Origin: Chloroflexota bacterium
GTDB taxonomy: Bacteria; Chloroflexota; Limnocylindria; Limnocylindrales; CSP1-4
Assembly (NCBI GenBank): GCA_021790375.1
Contig: JAJYEB010000141.1
Location: 1-5,533, forward strand
Length of the DNA: 5,533 bases
Reading direction: 5' to 3'
Shown here: piece after piece, positions 1 through 5,533 of the stretch
Position numbering within the stretch: the first letter of the stretch is position 1
Layout of the letters: each line of letters starts with the position of its first letter
The notes under the pieces: generated by a model
Database searches by the model: none
The model's input: the letters and a program-made list of their open reading frames with translations, nothing else
What the model was told of the DNA's origin: nothing
Translations under genes and position numbers: made by a program

Positions 1-1
1 G

Positions 2-607
2 CAGGTGGCGGTGATCACGGGGGAGGGGAGCGGCGCCGCCGGCCGGCCGGCCACGTCCGGTCCGGGGTTCCGCTGCGCGGCCAACGAGCATCTGCCGTGC
101 GCGTGGGGAGCCACCAAGGTCGTGCTCGGGCTCGCGGCCATCCCGGTCGAGCGACGCGCACCGGGCGTCAGGCGCGCACTGGACGCCGGCGTGGAGTTCC
201 TGCTCGGCTGCGACCCCTCGACGGCCGCGTACCCGATGCCCTCGCGCGCCAGCAGGCCCAACGGTTCCTGGTTCCGGCCGGGGTTCCCGTCGGGGTACGT
301 CGCGGACGTGCTGCAGGTGATCGAGGCCGTGTGCGACGCGGGCGCCGCCGGCGATCCCCGGCTCGAGCCGGCGATGGAATGGCTGCTGGGGCTGCAGGAC
401 GATCGCGGGCGGTGGGCGAACCGGTACGCCTACCAGGGCAAGCTGGTGCGTGACATCGACGTCCCGGATGCACCCAGCCGGTGGGTCACGCTGCGTGCGT
501 GCCGCGTGCTCAGGGCGGTGGCCGAGGCCCACGGCGCCACGGTGACCGGCGCGCGCGAAGCCCTGGGCGCCACCGTGACCGGGGCCCACGGGGCCCGGGA
601 TGCCTGA
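2..607 (+). CDS. Prenyltransferase/squalene-cyclase-like alpha-barrel protein, C-terminal part (5' truncated)
   Basis: The reading frame is open to the left edge and ends at TGA 605-607. The true start is almost certainly upstream, so the GTG at 5 is probably an internal Val codon. Counting that Val as residue 1, visible blocks are a C-x7-C-A-W-G-A-x-K segment (C24, C32, K38), a GVEFLL helix near 63-68, SWFRPGFPSGYVADVLQ near 87-103, WLLGLQDDRGRW near 126-137 and RWVTLRACRVLRA near 160-172. This order matches the C-terminal half of terpenoid-cyclase/prenyltransferase-like alpha/alpha proteins of roughly 300 residues in Chloroflexota and Actinomycetota. Database entries often call these 'nitrogen fixation protein NifH', a misnomer: no P-loop or nitrogenase motif is visible. 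Substrate and reaction are unknown. No DxDD cyclase motif is seen in the visible part. The last 25 residues form a low-complexity tail with an 11-residue repeat. The gene converges on ccsB with only 3 bases between the stops. Confidence 0.82.
   Translation, partial: QVAVITGEGSGAAGRPATSGPGFRCAANEHLPCAWGATKVVLGLAAIPVERRAPGVRRALDAGVEFLLGCDPSTAAYPMPSRASRPNGSWFRPGFPSGYVADVLQVIEAVCDAGAAGDPRLEPAMEWLLGLQDDRGRWANRYAYQGKLVRDIDVPDAPSRWVTLRACRVLRAVAEAHGATVTGAREALGATVTGAHGARDA
533..585 (+). repeat. Imperfect 33-bp direct repeat at the 3' end of the cyclase-like gene
   Basis: Twenty-base units at 533-552 and 566-585 differ at only two positions and start exactly 33 bases apart. The repeat is in frame and encodes two copies of GATVTGA, 11 residues apart, in the tail beyond the last conserved helix. 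The spacing, a multiple of three, fits an in-frame tandem duplication of a dispensable tail. Confidence 0.75.
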
Positions 608-610
608 CCG

Positions 611-1615
611 CTACGGGATGGTCGTGGGAGTGTTCAGGCCGCTGTAGGCGTGCAGCCCCGAGAAGTACAGGTTTCCGAAGAACGTGAAGAGGATGGCCCC
701 GAACCCGATCACGAGGATCAGCGCCGCCGGGCGGCCCGCCCATCCCCGCTGGTTCCGCGCGTGCAGGTACACGGCGTAGATCAGCCAGGTCACCAGCGCG
801 GAGGTCTCCTTGGGGTCCCAGCTCCAGTAGCTGCCCCACGCGATCGAGGCCCAGTACGAGCCCAGGATGATCATCGTGGCAAAGATCGGGAAGCCGATGA
901 TCACGGCCCGGTATGCCACGGCATCCAGGACCCGATGCGAGGGCAGCCAGGTGTACCGGTCGCCCGTCCCCTGGAGCAGGTAGCCCACGGCAGCGGCGAA
1001 GCTGGTCGCAAAGATGCCGTAGCTGATCATTGCCATGGCCACGTGGATGGTGAGGAGCGGCGCGTTGTCGAGGGCCGGCACGAGCGGCTCGATGGTGGCG
1101 GGCAGCGTTGCCGCATAGCCGACCAGGAAGAGCGCGACGCCGAGCGGAAGGAACCCGAGCGCCCGGATCGGGTAGCGGCGCTGGAGGAACAGGTAGCCGC
1201 CCGTGATCCCCCAGCTGAACGCCACCGAGAACTCGTACATGTTGCCCCACGGACCGCGCCCCACGATGATGGCGCGCAGGAGCATGGACAGTCCGATGAG
1301 CACCCATGCGACCCACGCCCCGGTCATGGCGATCCCGATCACGGGCGTGCTCATCCCGACATCGTCCGGGTGGTCCTCGCCGGCGGCGGTGAGATCCGCG
1401 GCCCCGGGACCCGCGGATCGCCGGCCCGCCGCGCCGCCGCCCAGGTCGACCGTTCCGGTCCCGGCACCCGCACCGGCGAGCGTCGTCGTGGGAACCAGCA
1501 CGGCGAGCGACCGGCGACCGGCCGCCAGCATCGCCGTGTGTGCGACGTGGAAGACGAACGCAAAGACGAGCGCCAGCCCACCGCCGGTGAAGAGATAGAG
1601 GGACATCTGAGCCAC
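611..1615 (-). CDS. ccsB: Cytochrome c biogenesis protein CcsB/CcsA (ResC-type System II heme lyase subunit)
   Basis: This integral membrane protein of System II (Ccs) moves or presents heme on the outer face of the membrane and, with ResB/Ccs1, attaches it to CXXCH motifs of exported apocytochromes c. The 334-residue product (GTG start) has about eight hydrophobic segments, near 8-30, 92-117, 130-145, 153-171, 188-213, 238-258, 271-286 and 297-314. Family signatures are WGNMYEF at 123-129, the WWD heme-binding motif WGSYWSWDPKE at 260-270, and histidines at the expected places: H191 before the WWD loop, H285 in YLHAR and H322 in SGLHAY. H23 or H26 in the first helix may supply a further one. 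The GTG at 1615 was chosen because AGGAGG lies 6 bases upstream; an in-frame ATG at 1606 would sit 15 bases away. Residues about 43-90 form a Gly/Ala-rich, poorly conserved-looking loop. It lies 35 bases downstream of the zinc-ribbon gene, so the two are probably cotranscribed. No ResB partner is visible. Confidence 0.95.
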   Translation of the reverse strand: MAQMSLYLFTGGGLALVFAFVFHVAHTAMLAAGRRSLAVLVPTTTLAGAGAGTGTVDLGGGAAGRRSAGPGAADLTAAGEDHPDDVGMSTPVIGIAMTGAWVAWVLIGLSMLLRAIIVGRGPWGNMYEFSVAFSWGITGGYLFLQRRYPIRALGFLPLGVALFLVGYAATLPATIEPLVPALDNAPLLTIHVAMAMISYGIFATSFAAAVGYLLQGTGDRYTWLPSHRVLDAVAYRAVIIGFPIFATMIILGSYWASIAWGSYWSWDPKETSALVTWLIYAVYLHARNQRGWAGRPAALILVIGFGAILFTFFGNLYFSGLHAYSGLNTPTTIP

Positions 1616-1621
1616 GGGTGG

Positions 1622-1627
1622 CCTCCT
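1622..1627 (-). promoter_or_regulatory. Shine-Dalgarno site that sets the ccsB start
   Basis: The minus strand reads AGGAGG, then six bases, then GTG at 1615-1613. This spacing is ideal for the GTG start and poor for the ATG at 1606, so the protein should begin with the residues M(V)AQM. Confidence 0.75.
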
Positions 1628-1650
1628 GTGGTGGCGCGCCGCGCCAGGGG

Positions 1651-2121
1651 TCAGGCTGCGGCGGCACCGCCCGGAGGCGGTCCGCCGTGTGCCGCCGCGA
1701 CGAGTGCCGGCAGTTCCCCGAGGACGTATCGGGTACCGCAGGCGGGGCAGACCTGGCGTGCCGCCAGCCGGACGGTTCCATCCACCGGGCAACGCACCTC
1801 GAGGTCGCGCCCGCACGCCGAGCAACGGGTGTCCCGTGGCGCGAAGGCGAGAGCGTCGTGCGGACAGTAGGGCACGTTCGCCGGGACGACGGGCATGCCC
1901 AGCGCGTTGCGCTCGACGGGCCGGACCTCGATCGTCGCCAGCCGGACGCGGCCCCTCCGCCGCCGGACGGCCTCGACCCCCCAGCCGAGGACGACCAGGG
2001 TCAGGATGGGACCCACCACGCCGATGACCAGCAGGATCGGCAGGACGGCGATGATGGTGCCCCAGTCGGGGATGATGACCTTGCTGAGGAACTGCAGGAA
2101 CTGCGTCCAGAGGCCCGTCAT
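1651..2121 (-). CDS. Small membrane-anchored double zinc-ribbon protein
   Basis: The 156-residue product begins at the ATG at 2121. An amphipathic N-terminus is followed by one long hydrophobic stretch (about 22-49) that should form one or two membrane helices. A basic RRRR cluster (53-56) then suggests that the following domain is cytoplasmic. The soluble part carries two copies of C-P-x-D-x10-C-x2-C-G, with cysteines at 86, 100, 103 and at 111, 125, 128, an exact 25-residue period. These look like paired zinc-ribbon knuckles in which Asp replaces the second Cys of the first knuckle. The C-terminal tail is a Gly/Pro/Ala-rich run. I do not recognise a named family. Its position immediately upstream of ccsB suggests a role linked to cytochrome c assembly or its regulation, which is inference only. 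A TTG at 2130 is an alternative start. Neither start has a Shine-Dalgarno sequence, which fits leaderless translation from the ATG. Confidence 0.85.
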   Translation of the reverse strand: MTGLWTQFLQFLSKVIIPDWGTIIAVLPILLVIGVVGPILTLVVLGWGVEAVRRRRGRVRLATIEVRPVERNALGMPVVPANVPYCPHDALAFAPRDTRCSACGRDLEVRCPVDGTVRLAARQVCPACGTRYVLGELPALVAAAHGGPPPGGAAAA

Positions 2122-2129
2122 GGCCCGCA

Positions 2130-2135
2130 ATCATA
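2130..2135 (-). promoter_or_regulatory. Candidate -10 box of a leaderless promoter for the zinc-ribbon/ccsB operon
   Basis: The minus strand has TATGAT (5 of 6 matches to TATAAT) ending 8 bases before the ATG at 2121, so transcription would start at or next to the A of the start codon. No Shine-Dalgarno sequence precedes this ATG, and no recognisable -35 hexamer is present at the usual spacing. This is a typical leaderless arrangement. The call rests on one short motif, although AT-rich hexamers are scarce in this GC-rich stretch. Confidence 0.45.
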
Positions 2136-2137
2136 GC

Positions 2138-2145
2138 CACATGTG
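2138..2145. promoter_or_regulatory. Perfect CACATGTG palindrome beside the candidate -10 box
   Basis: An 8-base perfect palindrome lies 2 bases upstream of the TATGAT hexamer, in the space between -10 and -35. A dimeric regulator bound here would interfere with polymerase. It is short enough to be chance, and no regulator gene is present in the window. Confidence 0.2.
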
Positions 2146-2290
2146 CCGGCAGGCGGGCCGGATGGCCCGGGCCGAACGGCAGGGGCACTCCCCGCTCGTT
2201 CCGGTCGGCATCGCGTGGAGCGGGTCGCCGGCCAGCTCGCAGCGAGGACAGAGTCGGGGCGGGCTACCATGGCCCGGACACCCACGCCCG

Positions 2291-2296
2291 GGGAGG
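2291..2296 (+). promoter_or_regulatory. Shine-Dalgarno site that sets the MoxR start
   Basis: GGGAGG, preceded by another G, lies 6 bases before the ATG at 2303. This supports the 345-residue protein over the longer open frame, which runs back into the intergenic region and across the opposing gene, and over the internal ATG at 2330. Confidence 0.75.
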
Positions 2297-2302
2297 CACT
2301 GG

Positions 2303-3340
2303 ATGAGCGAGCACCCGCGAGAGGGCGAGATGGCGCGGCTCGATGCGCCGGGACCGGATCAGGCACCCGGCGGAGCGGATCTCGCGGCCCCGGGACCGGA
2401 TCAGGCCCAGGGCACGTTCTGGACCAGGCTGCACGCGACCGTCCGCCAGGCCGTTGTCGGCGAGGACGAGCCCCTGCGGCTTCTGGCGGTCGCCCTGATC
2501 GCCGAGGGCCACGCGCTCATCGAGGACGTGCCCGGCGTCGGGAAGACGCTCCTCGCCCACGCGTTCGCCCGCGCGCTCGGCCTCGAGTTCGCGCGCATCC
2601 AGGGGACGCCGGATCTCCTTCCCACGGACGTGACCGGCACCTCGATCCTCGACGGCGGGCGCCTGCGGTTCATCCCCGGCCCGGTCTTCACCAACGTCCT
2701 GCTGGTCGACGAGATCAACCGAGCAACCCCCCGCACCCAGTCGGCGCTGCTCGAGGCGATGCAGGAACGGCAGGTGTCCATCGAGGGTGCCACGCGCCCG
2801 TTGCCGGCCCCATTCGTGCTGCTGGCCACCCAGAACCCGATCGAGCTCGAGGGGACGTTCGCGCTGCCGGAGGCCCAGCTCGACCGGTTCATGGTGAGGA
2901 TCCGGATGGGATACCCGGACGAGGCCGGGGAGCGGGCGATCGCGCGCCGGTACCGGGAGGGCCCGGAGCCGCTGGAGCGGGTCCGCCCGATCGTTGGCCG
3001 GGAGGGGATCGCCGAGCTCCGGGAAGCCGCGCGGGCCGTACGCGTCGCCGACGAGGTCGAGCGCTACGTGGTGGCGCTGACCCGCGCCACCCGCCAGCAC
3101 CCGGACGTACAGCTCGGGGCCAGCCCCCGGGCGAGCATGTCGCTGTACCGGGCCACCCAGGCATGGGCGCTGCTCGACGGCCGCGACTTCGCGCTCCCCG
3201 ACGACGTGCAGGCGGTTGCGCCGTCGGTGCTCGGTCACCGCCTCCTGCTCGACATCGACCGTCAACTCCGCGGGGCCACCGTGGACCGGATCGTCGAGGA
3301 GGTGCTGCGTTCGGTGCCGGTCCCGATCGAGCGTCCATGA
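2303..3340 (+). CDS. MoxR-family AAA+ ATPase
   Basis: This cytoplasmic ATPase is of the MoxR type, whose members act as chaperones or remodelling factors for partners encoded nearby, often DUF58 and von Willebrand A-like proteins. The 345-residue product has an N-terminal extension of about 37 residues with a short repeat, then the AAA core. Visible motifs are Walker A DVPGVGKT at 75-82 (K81), TPDLLPTDVTG at 102-112, Walker B VLLVDEIN at 132-139 (D136, E137), RATPRTQSALLEAMQERQV at 140-158, and sensor-1 block ATQNP at 175-179, followed by EGTFALPEAQLDRF at 183-196. The lid domain holds GASPRASMSL, the sensor-2 region. All catalytic elements look intact, so the enzyme should be active. Length is normal for the family. 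Its TGA overlaps the DUF58 ATG by 4 bases (ATGA), so the pair should be translationally coupled and made together. The specific client is unknown. Confidence 0.95.
   Translation: MSEHPREGEMARLDAPGPDQAPGGADLAAPGPDQAQGTFWTRLHATVRQAVVGEDEPLRLLAVALIAEGHALIEDVPGVGKTLLAHAFARALGLEFARIQGTPDLLPTDVTGTSILDGGRLRFIPGPVFTNVLLVDEINRATPRTQSALLEAMQERQVSIEGATRPLPAPFVLLATQNPIELEGTFALPEAQLDRFMVRIRMGYPDEAGERAIARRYREGPEPLERVRPIVGREGIAELREAARAVRVADEVERYVVALTRATRQHPDVQLGASPRASMSLYRATQAWALLDGRDFALPDDVQAVAPSVLGHRLLLDIDRQLRGATVDRIVEEVLRSVPVPIERP
2348..2406 (+). repeat. 17-bp exact direct repeat, 42-bp period, in the MoxR N-terminal extension
   Basis: Identical 17-base units occupy 2348-2364 and 2390-2406. The 42-base offset equals 14 codons and gives two copies of APGPDQA in the N-terminal extension, before the AAA core. 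The segment is Pro/Gly/Asp-rich and probably disordered. An in-frame duplication of a tolerant linker is the simplest reading. Confidence 0.8.
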
Positions 3341-4569
3341 ACGGCCAGGCGTGGCTGGGGCTCGGGCTCGCGGCGCTGGGCGCGGTGGCCGGGGCACCCT
3401 CCCTGGTGCTGGTCGGCGTCCTCGTGGTGCTGGTCGCGATCCTGCGGCGGCTCTGGTCGCGGTTCGGCCTTCGCGGCGTGGTGTACGAACGGGTGCTGGG
3501 CACGGACCGGGCGGTCTGGGGCGACGAGTTCCCGCTCGACGTCGTGATCTGGAACCGGAAGCCGCTGCCGCTGCCGTGGCTGCGCGCGGAGGACTTCGTC
3601 CCCGAGGAGATGACGCTCCGCGAGCGCTCGCTCGTCCGGGCCGACCGCCCGGGCCTGGCGATCCTGGACAACACCTGGTCGCTGGCCTGGTACGAGCGAG
3701 TGGTCCGGCACCTCCACGTGGTCGCCGACCGGCGCGGGGTGTTCCGGCTCGACGCCGTTCGCCTGCGGGTCGCGGACCTCTTCGCCCGCGAGACCGCCGA
3801 GGAGGAGCGGTCGTACCCGGCGACCTACGTCGTGCGGCCGCGGACCGTGCCCGTGCGGGCACGACTCACGGCACGCGCCTCGCTCGGGGACCGGCTGGCA
3901 CACACGAGCCTCTTCAGGGATCCCGCGCTGTTCGCCGGCGTGCGGCCGTACCAGCCGGGCGATCCGCTCCGGCAGGTGCACTGGCGGGCCACCGCGCGGA
4001 CCGGGCGGACCGTCGTCAAGCGGTTCGACCCGTCGCGCCAGCGGGAACTGCTGCTGGCGGTCGACATCCAGACCGTGGAGGGACCGCACTGGCTGATGGC
4101 CTACGACGAGCAGCTCCTGGAGGGGCTGTGCGTCGCCGCCGCCTCCCTGGCACGGCAGACGCTCGCCGAGGGCGCCGAGTGCGGTCTCATGGCGGCCGCG
4201 TACGCGGGGACCCCGCAGCCTTTCGTCTGGATCCCGCCTTCGGCGGGACCGGGCCAGCTGGGCCGGATCACCGACGCGCTGGCGCGGCTGAGCCCCGGGG
4301 CCTCCGCTCCCTACGAGCACGTGCTGGCGTCGCTGCCGCGCCGGGTGGGCGCCGGCGCGACGGTGGTGGCGCTGTCGTCGCGCCAGCCCGCATCCTTCCT
4401 CGGAGTCCTGCGACGGCTCGCACGGACCGGGTACGCGATCCAGCTGGTGACGATGGGCCCCGACGCGGGAACGCACGCGGCGGTTGCGCGCGCGAGCGGC
4501 ATTCCGGCTCGCACGGCCGAGCTCCGACCGGACTGGCGGACGAGCGATGCGCTGGTCGTCGGCGCTTGA
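3337..4569 (+). CDS. DUF58 domain-containing membrane-anchored protein
   Basis: The 410-residue product starts with two closely spaced hydrophobic helices (about 5-20 and 22-36) followed by basic RRLWSR, so the bulk should be cytoplasmic. An all-beta stretch (about 45-180) includes RRGVFRLDAVRLR, typical of the region before DUF58. The DUF58 signature GVRPYQPGDPLRQVHW at 201-216 and VVKRFDP at 226-232 are clear. A von Willebrand A-like fold follows, but its first metal-site motif is degenerate (VDIQT at 242-246 instead of DxSxS), as in many family members, so metal binding is doubtful. The start codon overlaps the MoxR stop, and the end overlaps the next gene by 23 bases, so the three are one operon. 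DUF58 proteins are regular partners of MoxR ATPases. Their biochemical function is not settled and an envelope or cell-wall role is often proposed. No strong ribosome binding site precedes the ATG, which fits coupling. Confidence 0.93.
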   Translation: MNGQAWLGLGLAALGAVAGAPSLVLVGVLVVLVAILRRLWSRFGLRGVVYERVLGTDRAVWGDEFPLDVVIWNRKPLPLPWLRAEDFVPEEMTLRERSLVRADRPGLAILDNTWSLAWYERVVRHLHVVADRRGVFRLDAVRLRVADLFARETAEEERSYPATYVVRPRTVPVRARLTARASLGDRLAHTSLFRDPALFAGVRPYQPGDPLRQVHWRATARTGRTVVKRFDPSRQRELLLAVDIQTVEGPHWLMAYDEQLLEGLCVAAASLARQTLAEGAECGLMAAAYAGTPQPFVWIPPSAGPGQLGRITDALARLSPGASAPYEHVLASLPRRVGAGATVVALSSRQPASFLGVLRRLARTGYAIQLVTMGPDAGTHAAVARASGIPARTAELRPDWRTSDALVVGA

Positions 4570-5533
4570 CGCGCTGCCGATCGCCCTCGACGCCGTCGTC
4601 GAAGGCGCCTGGCTCGCCATCGCGTACCTGGTGCTGCAGGTGCTGGGGGCTCACGGGCCGATCCTGCTCGGGCCGATCCAGTTCGCGGCGCTTGCCGCGG
4701 TCGGGGTGCTGCTCGGCCGGGGCGCGCTGCCGTGGACGGGTGGTGGTGGCGCGGTGGCGGTGGTCGCGGTCGCCGCGGCGCTTGCCGGCTGGCTGCTCGC
4801 TCCCGACGTGCGCGACGCGCTGCTTGCCAACGACCTCAACCGGGCACTCGGGTATCACACGGGCGGCTGGCTTGCCGGCGTCGCAGTGGTGCGTGGCGCG
4901 ATTCACGGAGAGTCGTACGAGGATGACGAGGTGGTGTCGCGCCTCCTCACGTGGGCGCTCCCCGCGCTCGCCGTGCCGTGGCTGCTGGCGCAGGCGGCCA
5001 CGCCCGGCGCGCGCGCGGCGTTCGCCGAGCCCGCGTTCATCGCGACGCTGACGTTCGCGGTGACGGCGCTCCTCTCGCTCGCCGTCGCCCGGCTCGATGC
5101 GCTGGGTGCCGGATCGGGCCTTGACTGGCGCCGCAACCGATCGTGGCTGCTGGTCCTCGGGCTCATCGTGGCCGGCACGGTGCTGGTGGGCCTGCCGCTG
5201 GCGGCTGCGCTGGGGGTGCCGCTCGAAGCCGCCGTCATGGGGGCGCTCGGACCGCTGTGGATCGCCTTCGCCGTGGCGATCTCGGTGCTGGCGATCCCGG
5301 CGGGACTGCTCGCTGCGGGGTTGGTGGCGCTGTTCCGGGCGATTCTCCACCCGGTCCAGTCGCCGTCCGTGCAGGCCCCGGCCCCTGCGGCGGTGCAGAA
5401 CGCCCAGCTGACGCCGGGATCCGGCCTGGTCTTCACCGTCGCCGTCGTCGTCGCGATCCTCGGCGTCCTCGCGCTGGTCGCCTGGCGGCTCTGGCCCGGG
5501 CGCGGACCGCAGCGCCGTGTCGATGACGAGGAA
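4547..5533 (+). CDS. Polytopic membrane protein of the MoxR-DUF58 operon, N-terminal 329 residues (3' truncated)
   Basis: From the ATG at 4547 the frame stays open through the last base of the window (329 codons, no stop), so the C-terminus is missing. It overlaps the DUF58 gene by 23 bases in another frame, and no strong Shine-Dalgarno sequence is present, which suggests coupled translation. Hydrophobic segments lie near 18-34, 38-57, 68-85, 106-118, 133-150, 163-182, 199-222, 228-263 (possibly two) and 293-314. Between helices are conserved-looking polar stretches such as NDLNRALGYHTGGW (95-108) and the acidic ESYEDDE (122-128). A Pro/Ala/Gln-rich linker (271-290) precedes the last helix, which ends in WRLWPGRGPQRR and an acidic run. 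That ending resembles the final helix leading into a DUF4129 or similar soluble domain of MoxR/DUF58-linked proteins such as TgpA-like transglutaminases. The soluble domain itself is not visible, so the family is inferred from context. Confidence 0.85.
   Translation, partial: MRWSSALDALPIALDAVVEGAWLAIAYLVLQVLGAHGPILLGPIQFAALAAVGVLLGRGALPWTGGGGAVAVVAVAAALAGWLLAPDVRDALLANDLNRALGYHTGGWLAGVAVVRGAIHGESYEDDEVVSRLLTWALPALAVPWLLAQAATPGARAAFAEPAFIATLTFAVTALLSLAVARLDALGAGSGLDWRRNRSWLLVLGLIVAGTVLVGLPLAAALGVPLEAAVMGALGPLWIAFAVAISVLAIPAGLLAAGLVALFRAILHPVQSPSVQAPAPAAVQNAQLTPGSGLVFTVAVVVAILGVLALVAWRLWPGRGPQRRVDDEE

Larger units (their letters stand above)
2122..2302. promoter_or_regulatory. Divergent intergenic region between the zinc-ribbon/ccsB and MoxR operons
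   Basis: These 181 bases separate the start codons of two divergent operons and should hold both promoters. On the plus side, TACCAT at 2265-2270 is the best -10-like hexamer (4 of 6 matches), about 32 bases before the MoxR ATG, with no clear -35. A 6-bp inverted repeat with a 4-base loop (2154-2159 with 2164-2169) and an overlapping palindrome, GGCCCGGGCC (2164-2173), lie between the two promoters. In such GC-rich sequence both are weak evidence of an operator. No small gene with a convincing start is visible here. Confidence 0.5.

Noticed and set aside
582..596. GGGCCC-ACG-GGGCCC hairpin at the convergent gene ends as a terminator
   Set aside because: The stem is only 6 bp, there is no T-run on either strand, it lies inside the coding sequence, and such stems are expected often at this GC content.
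650..1870. 406-codon plus-strand frame antisense to ccsB and the zinc-ribbon gene
   Set aside because: Composition is Arg/Gly/His/Asp-rich and low in hydrophobic residues, typical of antisense shadows in GC-rich DNA. The opposite strand encodes clear families.
2154..2173. Overlapping GC palindromes in the divergent intergenic region as an operator
   Set aside because: The short, all-G/C inverted repeats are likely by chance here. They are noted within the intergenic entry and not called as a site.
611..2188. A long minus-strand frame joining upstream residues to CcsB, as if it were a 525-residue fusion
   Set aside because: The part upstream of 1615 lies over the zinc-ribbon gene in another frame, is arginine/proline-rich with no domain, and a strong Shine-Dalgarno sequence sits directly before the GTG at 1615.
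2143..3336. Open frame upstream of and continuous with the DUF58 gene, suggesting an 808-residue protein
   Set aside because: It is an out-of-frame reading of the MoxR gene, arginine/glycine-rich with no motif. The ATG at 3337 gives a normal DUF58 protein with N-terminal helices and the classic ATGA overlap.
2264..3862. 532-codon minus-strand frame antisense to MoxR and DUF58
   Set aside because: No domain or plausible start, and a shadow composition. The sense strand shows intact Walker A/B and DUF58 motifs.
4268..5350. 360-codon minus-strand frame antisense to the last membrane protein
   Set aside because: Arg/Gln/Glu/His-rich shadow. The sense frame from 4547 shows repeated hydrophobic helices and overlaps the upstream gene in operon style.

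Overview
The window is 5.5 kb of very GC-rich, gene-dense bacterial DNA with no RNA genes, mobile elements or CRISPR. It suggests a high-GC Chloroflexota-like (or related deep-branching, terrabacterial) genome. Three things point that way: a squalene-cyclase-like protein of the kind often misnamed 'nitrogen fixation protein NifH' in that phylum, System II cytochrome c maturation, and a candidate leaderless promoter. This taxonomic guess rests on recall of protein families and was not tested by a search.

Layout. (1) 2-607, plus strand: the C-terminal part of a prenyltransferase/terpene-cyclase-like alpha-barrel protein, cut by the left edge. It converges on the next gene with a 3-base gap. (2) 611-2121, minus strand: a two-gene operon transcribed leftward. 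A small membrane-anchored zinc-ribbon protein (2121-1651) is followed 35 bases later by the cytochrome c heme-lyase subunit CcsB/CcsA (1615-611). (3) 2122-2302: a 181-base divergent promoter region. (4) 2303-5533, plus strand: a tightly coupled operon. It holds a MoxR-type AAA+ ATPase (2303-3340), a DUF58 membrane-anchored protein (3337-4569, 4-base ATGA overlap) and a polytopic membrane protein (4547 to beyond the right edge, 23-base overlap).

The left operon probably handles covalent heme attachment to exported apocytochromes c. CcsB normally works with ResB/Ccs1, which is not visible here. The right operon has the common MoxR-DUF58-membrane protein layout, in which the ATPase is thought to act as a chaperone or remodelling factor on membrane or envelope partners. 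The third protein looks like the membrane half of a DUF4129- or TgpA-like partner, but its soluble part lies outside the window.

I found no convincing evidence of a wholly new system. The items most worth a second look are the exact 25-residue duplicated cysteine motif in the zinc-ribbon protein beside ccsB, the unusual Gly/Ala-rich insertion in CcsB, the leaderless-type promoter with an adjacent palindrome, and short in-frame repeats in two genes.
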